From NCBI GenBank assembly GCA_028821115.1, contig JAPPHF010000084.1, positions 1-35,836 of the forward strand: DNA of 35,836 bases. The letters run 5' to 3'. Position numbers and translations under genes: made by a program. Numbering within the stretch: the first letter of the stretch is position 1; the number at the start of each line of letters is the position of its first letter. Below the pieces are notes generated by a model. The model did not search any database. It saw nothing but the letters and a program-made list of their open reading frames with translations, and had not been told where the DNA came from. This DNA is from Deltaproteobacteria bacterium (GTDB taxonomy: Bacteria > Desulfobacterota > Binatia > UBA9968 > JAJDTQ01). Shown here piece after piece: positions 29,925 through 35,836 of this stretch.

Positions 29925-30764
29925 CTACCCCTGCTCCAGCACCCAGCGCGCCACTTCGTCGTGGCGCGCGAACCACACCCGGGAAAAGCCCTTCATGTAG
30001 CGGAGGATTTCGGTCAGCACCGCGGCCATCATGGGGCGGCCGCCGAAGTGGGCGTGCACGGTGAGGTTGATCATCTCCGGGGCATCGGAACGGTACAGGA
30101 AGTCGAAGGTGTCCTTGTAGACGTTCAGGAAGTCGCGCGGACTGCCCCGCAGCACCCGGTTGTCGGCGAAGTCGCTGTGGGGGATGGCGACGATGTTCCC
30201 GGCCCCGGTGGGGATCGTGTACGGAACATCGGTGTCGTTGTAATCCCCATGCCAGACACAGCCGGCTTCCGCCAGGAACCCGGCCGTGTGCTCGGTGGGG
30301 GTGGCCCTGGGGCTCAGCCAGCCCACCGGCCGCACTCCGGCCACCCCCTCGATGAGATCGAAGCAGCGGCCGATGATCTCCTTTTCCTCTTCGGCGGAGA
30401 GGTCGGTGAGGAAGGTGTCCTGGGTATAGGAGTGGCCGGCCAGCTCGTGGCCGTTCTCGTGCAGGGCCTTTACCGCGTCGGGGAAAAGCTCCGCCGAGCG
30501 GCCGCTGACACATACCGTGGCGGGGACCTCGAACTCCTGGAAAATCTTCATGAAGCGCCAGACGCCCGTGCGGCCGCCGTATTCCGACCACGAGACTCCC
30601 AGGCGGTCCACCACCCCCGGCTTGAGCGGCGACGACATGGGCGAGTACGACGGCGCCTTGCCCACCGACCAAGTCTCGAACATGGGCGTCACCAGCACCG
30701 CCACCCTGGCGTCGCCGGGCCATTTCTCGATGTTTGGCAACTCTCTCTCCCCTCCTCGGTTCAT
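29925..30764 (-). CDS. Polysaccharide deacetylase-family protein
   Basis: A NodB-like deacetylase of about 270-280 residues. It shows the family outline VPATVCVSGRSAELFPDAVKALHENGHELAGHSYTQDTF (about residues 85-125), then RPVGWLSPRATPTEHT and a final FDFLYRSDAPEMINLTVHAHFGGRP. The early acidic motif is unusual: TPMFETWS where most members have TFDD, which resembles PuuE-like or HpPgdA-like members. It may act on a peptidoglycan or other amide, and the substrate is unknown. Two starts are possible. The ATG at 30764 overlaps the previous stop (ATGA), and the TTG at 30740 has a strong GGAGGGG about 8 nt upstream. It is the last gene of a three-gene unit with thrC and DUF72. Confidence 0.85.
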   Translation of the reverse strand: MNRGGERELPNIEKWPGDARVAVLVTPMFETWSVGKAPSYSPMSSPLKPGVVDRLGVSWSEYGGRTGVWRFMKIFQEFEVPATVCVSGRSAELFPDAVKALHENGHELAGHSYTQDTFLTDLSAEEEKEIIGRCFDLIEGVAGVRPVGWLSPRATPTEHTAGFLAEAGCVWHGDYNDTDVPYTIPTGAGNIVAIPHSDFADNRVLRGSPRDFLNVYKDTFDFLYRSDAPEMINLTVHAHFGGRPMMAAVLTEILRYMKGFSRVWFARHDEVARWVLEQG

Positions 30765-31489
30765 GCCTCGGTCGAGCCAGTGGCGGCGCGCTTGTTCAGG
30801 AGCTCGATGAAGCGCGCGGCGAGCTTCGGGCCGGTGGCCTCGTCTTCGTGCTTGAAGAAGACGTAGCCGCGCTCCCAATGCTGTTCATGCACCCGGTCCA
30901 CCCACGCGCCGATGGCCTCGTCAGTATAGTCCACCGCGCGCAGGCGAAGATAGCCCCAACCGGCCGTGGAAACGAAGGGCGCCTCGCCCTCCAGCTCGCC
31001 GTCGGCCACGCACAGCGCGGCGTCGTGCTCCCGGAGGGTTTCGAACACTGTTTCGTCGAACCAGGAAAGATGCCGGAACTCCACGGCGACCCGATGCCCG
31101 GCGGGTAGCGTGGCGAGGAAGTCCCGCAGCCGCGGCAGGTCCAGCTTGAGGTTCGGAGGCAACTGGAACAGCACCGGGCCGAGGGTATCTCCTAGCGCCT
31201 CCAGCCGCTGGAACAGGAAGTTGACGGCATCGCCGGCCTCCTTCAGCCGACCGAAATGCGTGATGGCGCGGGACGCCTTGATGGAGAAGGAGAATCCCTC
31301 CGGCACCTGCTCGCGCCAGCGCGCCAGCACCGGATCCGCCGGCATGCGGTAGAAGGTGTTGTTGATCTCCACCGTGTCGAAGCGCGCGGCATAGAAAGGC
31401 AGCATCTCTTTGTCCGGCAGTCTGGCGGGATAGAACTTCCCCTTCCAGGGCTTGTAGGCGAACCCGCTGGTGCCGACGAAGGTCTTCAA
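30761..31489 (-). CDS. DUF72 (YecE-like) protein
   Basis: A 242-residue DUF72 protein of normal length. Typical landmarks are VGTSGFAYKPWKGKFYP (5-21), FDTVEINNTFYRMP, FSIKASRAITH, LGPVLFQLPPN and VAVEFRHLSWF, and the late stretch YVFFKHED. The fold is a TIM barrel related to metal-dependent enzymes, with no established function. The start is TTG at 31489, overlapping the threonine synthase stop (TTGA), with GGAG about 10 nt upstream. It also overlaps the next gene by ATGA. The very tight overlaps suggest a coupled operon, but the products have no obvious common pathway. Confidence 0.88.
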   Translation of the reverse strand: MKTFVGTSGFAYKPWKGKFYPARLPDKEMLPFYAARFDTVEINNTFYRMPADPVLARWREQVPEGFSFSIKASRAITHFGRLKEAGDAVNFLFQRLEALGDTLGPVLFQLPPNLKLDLPRLRDFLATLPAGHRVAVEFRHLSWFDETVFETLREHDAALCVADGELEGEAPFVSTAGWGYLRLRAVDYTDEAIGAWVDRVHEQHWERGYVFFKHEDEATGPKLAARFIELLNKRAATGSTEA

Positions 31490-32658
31490 GGAAGATCGCT
31501 CCAGAGATGTGGGTACTTGAGCCCGGAGCCGGTGATCATGAGGACCGCCCGTTCATCGCTGTCCACCTCGCCGAGCTCCAGGAGCCTTCGCAATCCCGCC
31601 AGGCACGCGCCGGCCTCGGGCGCCGCGAAGATCCCCTCGGCGGAACCGATCTCCCGCACGCTCTCCAGAATCTCGGCGTCGGACACGCTTACGGCGGTGC
31701 CGTTGCTCTTGCGCAGAATGTCCAGCAGCATGAAATCGCCGATGGCCACCGGGACGCGCAGGCCCGCGGCCACGGTGGCCGGCTCGGTCACGGCCGCCGC
31801 CGTGTCCGCTCCGGCCGCGAACGCGTTGACGATGGGGGCACAGCCCTCGGCCTGCACCGAGATCATCCGCGGCCGCTTCGAATCGATCCATCCCAGCTCT
31901 TCCATCTCGTCGAACGCCTTCCACATGCCGATGAGGCCCGTACCCCCGCCCGTAGGGTAGACGACCACGTCCGGCAGCGTCCAGTCCATCTGTTCGGCAA
32001 GCTCGTAGGCCATGGTCTTCTTGCCTTCGACCCGGTAGGGTTCCTTCAGCGTCGATACGTCGAACCAACCCTCGCGTTCCTTCTTCTCGCTGATGATGCG
32101 GCCGCAATCGTTGATGAAGCCGTCCACCAGCACGACGTGGGCGCCGTATTGCATGCACTCCACAACGCTCACCCGCGACGCGTCCCGAGGCATGTAGATG
32201 TGGGCCTCCAGACCCGCCTTGGCGGCGTAGGCGGCCAGCGCTCCGGACGCGTTCCCGGCCGAGGGCACCGCCAGACGCTCCGCTCCCAGCTCTTTCGCCA
32301 TAGATACGGCGGCGGTCATGCCACGGGCCTTGAACGAGCCGGTGGGATTGAAGGACTCGTCCTTGAGATGGAGGCGCGGCATGCCGAGCCGCTCGCCCAG
32401 CCGGCGCGCATGAGCCAGCGGCGTCCATCCCTCCCCCAAGGTGGTGATCGATGCGTCGTCGGCCACCGGAAGCACCTCGCGGTAGCGCCAGAGGCTTGCC
32501 ACCCTTCCGGGGAGGCTGTCGCGGGTAAGGGTCTTGCCGGCCCGTGCCAGATCGTAGCGGACCAGCAGCGGACGGCCGCATTCCCGGCAGAGGTTGTGGA
32601 GCTTCGCGCGTTCATGACGTGCGCCGCAACGCGAACATTCCAGAAACGTCACATACAT
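31486..32658 (-). CDS. thrC: Threonine synthase
   Basis: A 390-residue PLP enzyme that converts O-phosphohomoserine to threonine. It starts with a zinc-ribbon-like N-terminus (C8, C11, C24, C27), as in one class of ThrC. The PLP lysine is K110 in NPTGSFKARG, the phosphate-binding loop is PTGGGTGLIG, and the C-terminus is MITGSGLKYP. It is first in a three-gene unit with DUF72 and a deacetylase. The start at 32658 has GGGGGTG upstream. Related PLP enzymes (threonine dehydratase-like) lack the zinc ribbon, so thrC is the best call. Its leader is unusual (see 32659-32838). Confidence 0.9.
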   Translation of the reverse strand: MYVTFLECSRCGARHERAKLHNLCRECGRPLLVRYDLARAGKTLTRDSLPGRVASLWRYREVLPVADDASITTLGEGWTPLAHARRLGERLGMPRLHLKDESFNPTGSFKARGMTAAVSMAKELGAERLAVPSAGNASGALAAYAAKAGLEAHIYMPRDASRVSVVECMQYGAHVVLVDGFINDCGRIISEKKEREGWFDVSTLKEPYRVEGKKTMAYELAEQMDWTLPDVVVYPTGGGTGLIGMWKAFDEMEELGWIDSKRPRMISVQAEGCAPIVNAFAAGADTAAAVTEPATVAAGLRVPVAIGDFMLLDILRKSNGTAVSVSDAEILESVREIGSAEGIFAAPEAGACLAGLRRLLELGEVDSDERAVLMITGSGLKYPHLWSDLP

Positions 32659-32838
32659 AACGCACCCCCAGGCCGCCGGCCGGCGCCGCGTAACGCCGGC
32701 CCGGCTTGCCGAGGCCTCCGGTCAACTTGGCGGCGCCATATAACCGACTTTATAAATTAGGAAACTTAATATTATATTCATAATACATTTCAAGTGGTTC
32801 GACAACCGTTTTTTCGCAGAACACCGAGGAAATGCAGC
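32659..32838 (-). promoter_or_regulatory. Leader of thrC with AT-rich promoter, small inverted repeat and GC-rich hairpin
   Basis: In this GC-rich genome, 32740-32795 is strikingly AT-rich. On the minus strand, TTGAAA (32788-32793), 16 nt and TATTAA (32766-32771) make a candidate promoter. The inverted repeat TATTAT-ATTC-ATAATA (32770-32785) falls in its spacer. The following leader of about 100 nt holds a hairpin with 8-bp arms GGCCGGCG/CGCCGGCC (32678-32701) shortly before the ribosome binding site. There is no gene here. Confidence 0.4.
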
Positions 32839-33936
32839 TCACATCCGCGGACTCCACACCCTGTCCGGGACGTAGATCTGGCCCTGGAACAGCTTCCGCG
32901 CGGTGCGGACGACGCCCGCCTTCTCCAACGCGAAGTCGTCGCCTACCCCACTCAGCTCGAACGCCACGGTGATGGAGCCGCTAGGGTGCTCGATCTCAAC
33001 TAACTCGGAGAAGCCGCCCTTGACCTCGGCGATGCCATCGGCCACGGTGCCGGGCACCAGGGCGCAGCTCCCCACGCAGATGGCGCCGGACACCGCGTGG
33101 GCGGCGTGACAGTCGGTGGGCACGAAGTAGCGGGAGGTGAGCGCGCCGCCGCGGCGCGGACGGGAGAGGATGCCGAACTTGGGAATGACCTGGCCGCGCA
33201 CATCGCCGAGCCCCATCTTCTCGCCGGCGGCCACCCGGATGGTCTCCAGCCGCTCCAGCAGCGCCCGGTTGGGGTCCAGCTCCGCCTTGCCCTCGTCTCC
33301 CTCGATGCCCATGCTCTGGGCCGTCGTCAGCACCATGGGCATGGCCACGTCCACGCAGCTTACCTCCACGCCCTCGATGGTCTCCTTGCGCTGACCGGTA
33401 GGGAACAGCGCTCCCGTCTTGGAACCGATGACGTCCATGAAATTGAGCAGGATCGGCGCCGCCGTGCCGGGGACCCCGTCGATGGCGGCCTCGCCGTCAT
33501 ACTCGACATGGCCGTCCGGGGTCCGGATGACGGCTTCGATGAGCGAGTCGGTGTTGACGTTGCGGATGTTCACCACGGTCCTGGGATCGCCCGAGGGCAC
33601 CAGTCCGCGGTCGATGGCGAACGGGCCCACGCCCGCCAGCATGTTGCCGCAGGTGGGACCGTAGTCCACGAAAGCCCTGTCCACCGAGACTTGGGCGAAC
33701 AGATAGTCCACGTCCGCCCAGCGGTGGTCCGAGGGCGAGACGATGGCGACCTTGCTGGTCAGGGTGGTGGCGCCGCCCATACCGTCGATCTGACGCTGAT
33801 CGGGGGAGCCCATGGCGGACAGCAGGACCCGGTCGCGGGTCGCGTCGTCGGCCGGCAGCTCGCCGGACAGGAAGTACGGTCCTCGCGAGGTGCCGCCACG
33901 CATCATGATGCAGGGGATTGCGGTCTGTCGTGCCAT
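32839..33936 (-). CDS. PrpF-family isomerase (4-oxalomesaconate tautomerase-like)
   Basis: A 365-residue protein of the PrpF family (diaminopimelate epimerase-like fold). Hallmarks are IPCIMMRGGTSRGPYFL (7-23), GGATTLTSKVAIV (54-66) with K62, and YGPTCGNMLAGVGPFAID (92-109) with C96; the lysine-cysteine spacing of 34 matches that known for PrpF. Members isomerise aconitate-like double bonds in propionate catabolism, or 4-oxalomesaconate in gallate and protocatechuate breakdown. The choice between these is not possible from sequence. It begins two bases after the lipocalin-like gene's stop and has AGGAT upstream. Confidence 0.88.
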   Translation of the reverse strand: MARQTAIPCIMMRGGTSRGPYFLSGELPADDATRDRVLLSAMGSPDQRQIDGMGGATTLTSKVAIVSPSDHRWADVDYLFAQVSVDRAFVDYGPTCGNMLAGVGPFAIDRGLVPSGDPRTVVNIRNVNTDSLIEAVIRTPDGHVEYDGEAAIDGVPGTAAPILLNFMDVIGSKTGALFPTGQRKETIEGVEVSCVDVAMPMVLTTAQSMGIEGDEGKAELDPNRALLERLETIRVAAGEKMGLGDVRGQVIPKFGILSRPRRGGALTSRYFVPTDCHAAHAVSGAICVGSCALVPGTVADGIAEVKGGFSELVEIEHPSGSITVAFELSGVGDDFALEKAGVVRTARKLFQGQIYVPDRVWSPRM

Positions 33937-33938
33937 GG

Positions 33939-34307
33939 TCAGGATATCCTTTCCCAGATGAGCGACGCCCGGCTGCCCGGTCCGCCCATTACGGGCGGCG
34001 ACGCCGTCAGTACCAGCCTGCCCCCCTCGAAGGAGACCTCCCGACGCGTGGTGGTGCCGTCCAGCCGGGGATCATGGGCAAACTCGATGTGATGCAGCAC
34101 CACGTCGCCCTGGAGCTCGAACTCGCCGAAGTAGCTGAAGTAGGTGCCGTCAGGCCGCCGGGTGGCGGTGGCCATGTGGCCGGCGGCGGTGTATTCCATC
34201 CGGCCCGCCGTGGGGGCGTCGTCGGCCGGTCCGGGGTTGCCATCGGCGTCCGTAAAGCGAAACTCGTGCAGACGCCACGTTCCGATCATGCGATCTCGAT
34301 AAGCCAT
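33939..34307 (-). CDS. Lipocalin-like small protein
   Basis: A 122-residue protein, first of a two-gene unit with the PrpF homologue. The start MAYRDRMIGTWRL contains the IGTWRL element common in lipocalin-like (Lipocalin_5-type) domains, and GRMEYTAAGHMATATRR, FSYFGEFELQGDVVLHHIEFA and ASLIWERIS read as successive beta strands. No signal peptide is seen, so it is probably cytoplasmic. It may bind a small ligand, and the link to the isomerase suggests a catabolic intermediate (inference). The call is moderately sure. GAGG lies only 2-3 nt before the ATG, so initiation is probably weak. Confidence 0.7.
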   Translation of the reverse strand: MAYRDRMIGTWRLHEFRFTDADGNPGPADDAPTAGRMEYTAAGHMATATRRPDGTYFSYFGEFELQGDVVLHHIEFAHDPRLDGTTTRREVSFEGGRLVLTASPPVMGGPGSRASLIWERIS

Positions 34308-34330
34308 GACCTCAAGATAGCGCCTGGTGC

Positions 34331-34347
34331 ACGGAGTTCAACTCCGT
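34331..34347. terminator. Small hairpin between the RND and lipocalin-like genes
   Basis: ACGGAGT (34331-34337), loop TCA and ACTCCGT (34341-34347). It lies about 40 bp downstream of the RND stop and about 25 bp upstream of the next gene on the same strand. There is no T-run, so it is a weak terminator at best. Confidence 0.3.
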
Positions 34348-34384
34348 CTCCTTGTGCGTCTGCAATGGCGGTGCCGACAGCCAA

Positions 34385-35836
34385 CTATATCGCCTGGGTC
34401 ACGGCCTCCGGCCTCAAGTCGGTCTCGACCGCCACCGTGCCGCCGTAGTCGTCCACGATGCAGTAGAGCGCGGGCACCAGAAACAACACCTGGAACGTGG
34501 ACGCGGCAAGACCGAAGGCGAGGCTGGTGACCAGGGGGACCAGCACCTGGGCCTGGAGGCTCGTCTCCATCAACAAGGGCGACACCCCAGCCACCGTGGT
34601 CAGCGTAGTCAGCAGCACGGCGGAAACGCTGCCGGGCCGCGCCCCGCGCGGCGGCTTCCGCGGACTCGCCGCCCGCGCGGCGGATCTTGATGAAGTTCAT
34701 GAGCACGATGGCGTTGTTGACCACGACCCCGGCAAGGGAGACGAAACCCACGAGGCTGGGCATGGAAAGCTCGAGGCCCATGGCCAGATGGCCGGCAACC
34801 ACGCCCACGAGACCCACGGGAATGGACGCCATGATCACCAGGGGCTCGATGTAGCCGCGGAACTGGAAGCTCAGAAGAAGGAAGATGGCGGCGAGTCCCA
34901 CCAGGAAGTTCCGCCCGAGCGACGCTCCGGTCTCCGCCGACTCGCTCGCCTGCCCCTCCAGTTCCGTGCGGATGCCCGGGTAGCGCGCCAGCAGACCGGG
35001 CATGAAACGCGCCTGGGTGTCGGCGACGATCTCCGCGGCGTTGGCCTTTTCCGGATCGATGTCGCCCTGGATGGTGACCGCGCGGCGGCCGTCCACGCGG
35101 TGGATGCGGCTGTAGCCGCGCTCGGAGGTCAGCGACGCCACCGTGTGCAACGGCACCTGCTCTCCGGCGGGCAGGGTGACGGTGAAGCGGGCGAGGTCGG
35201 CGAGACTGTCCCGGTCCCGCTCGTACAGCCGGACGTCAATCTCGTAGTCCTCCGACCCCACCTGGAACTCGCCGGCGCGGCGCCCCTGGAACGCCGCGCG
35301 AAGCTGGCGCGCCACCTCGGACGCGGTCACCCCCAGTGCCAGCGCGCCTTCGCGCAGGCGCACGCGCAACTCCGGCTTGCCCAGACGCAGGTCGTCGGTC
35401 AGGTCGAAGACGCCGGCGTAACCGCCAAGCCATTCCCGCAGCTCCGTGGCGGCCGTCTTCAGCGAGGCCATGTCCTCCCCCACCAGGCGGATGTCGATGG
35501 GTCTTCCCCCCGGCCCCAGTTGCGCTTCGCCAAAGGTCAACGCGATGACGTCCGGCGGCATGCCCACATGCGCGCGCCACCGGCCCATGATCTCGCCCAG
35601 CGACGCGTAGCGGGCGTCGGGTCCCACCAAGTCCACGGTGACGGTGGCCAAGTGCTCACCCGACTCGCCCGCCCGCCGGTTGCGGCTGAACTGAACCCCG
35701 ACGTTCCGCACCATTTTCTCACCGCCCGGCCGCTCGGCCGCGTAGGTTTCGTCCACGGACCGGATGGCCGCCACCACGCGCTCCACCACGGCCTCGGTGC
35801 GGGCCAGCGGCGTCCCCTGGGACAGCAGCAAGCGCG
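34385..35836 (-). pseudogene. RND efflux permease (AcrB-type), partial and frameshifted
   Basis: The frame enters from the right edge and runs leftward as an AcrB-type inner-membrane pump: a porter region with RVDGRRAVTIQGDI, then the membrane part LVGLAAIFLLLSFQFRGYIEPLVIMASIPVGLVGVVAGHL and SLVGFVSLAGVVVNNAIVLMNFIK. Near 34619-34626 the reading frame shifts. The upstream frame goes on as a meaningless tail to 34338, while the family continues in another frame (VLLTTLTTVAGVSPLLMETSLQAQVLVPLVTSLAFGLAAST, then VLVPAL, to TAG at 34385). Two bases are missing (or one is extra) in a CGTTTCCGCCGTG stretch. It is either a recent pseudogene or a sequence error. Family pumps are proton-driven exporters of drugs or other toxic compounds. 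The 5' part lies outside the window. Confidence 0.85.

Noticed and set aside
34600-34640. Programmed frameshifting in the RND gene
   Set aside because: There is no classical slippery heptamer or downstream structure that I can identify, and RND pumps are not known to use it.
1-35836. CRISPR arrays, tRNA or rRNA genes
   Set aside because: No regular repeat-spacer series and no cloverleaf or rRNA-like conserved stretch was seen on either strand.

Overview
The window is GC-rich, densely packed bacterial chromosome carrying about 35 genes. Its content is typical of genomes of uncultured heterotrophs such as Tectomicrobia/Entotheonella-like or deltaproteobacterial lineages: tripartite tricarboxylate transporters (TTT), paralogous amidohydrolases, luciferase-like (LLM) oxidoreductases, a molybdenum hydroxylase and a UbiD-family enzyme. 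The lineage is an inference from gene content. No rRNA, tRNA, CRISPR array or phage gene was seen.

Layout. 1-2959 (+): a TTT system (partial binding protein, TctA, TctB) ending at a long hairpin. 3042-5248 (-): two tandem amidohydrolase paralogues behind a promoter with a 14-bp palindrome. 5368-7039 (+): a DUF3750 membrane protein and an EamA transporter. 7086-7272: a MITE with 24-bp perfect terminal inverted repeats, whose right end supplies the stop codon of an esterase gene (7269-7934, -) that follows an NAD-dependent epimerase gene. 9045-9596: a TPR lipoprotein-sized periplasmic protein, possibly translated from a leaderless mRNA. 9600-11862 (-): two tandem LLM paralogues. 11980-12801: undecaprenyl-diphosphatase UppP. 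13068-17773: a third LLM enzyme, two alpha/beta hydrolases, a degenerate receiver protein and an aldo/keto reductase. 17920-20506: an SDR, a PA0069-type radical SAM protein and a secreted ricin-type protein. 20727-24312 (+): a three-subunit molybdenum hydroxylase. 24770-25819: a second TTT binding protein. 25845-28622 (-): UbiD-like decarboxylase plus CoA ligase. 28738-29870: two divergent OsmC proteins. 29925-32658 (-): thrC, DUF72 and polysaccharide deacetylase genes with overlapping ends. 32839-34307 (-): a PrpF-family isomerase and a lipocalin-like protein. 34385-35836 (-): a frameshifted RND efflux permease that runs off the window.

The main discovery is a pair of genes that normal gene calling breaks or misses. 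A 77-residue glutaredoxin-like protein (24403-24636, -) and an OsmC-family protein (29289-29870, +) each have an in-frame UGA exactly where the family has its redox cysteine. In both, the UGA is followed at the right distance by a hairpin with the features of a bacterial SECIS element (G in the first two loop positions, 19-23 nt from the UGA). Each has a strong ribosome binding site and stays homologous to its family after the UGA. Both are best read as selenoproteins, which means the organism should encode SelA/SelB/SelC/SelD elsewhere.

Several small dispersed repeats sit at gene ends, including a roughly 38-bp core found three times (once inside the MITE) and REP-like palindromes. Most of the catabolic gene sets (amidohydrolases, LLM enzymes, Mo hydroxylase, UbiD/CoA ligase, PrpF) suggest uptake and breakdown of small organic acids and aromatic or heterocyclic compounds, but no substrate can be named from sequence alone.
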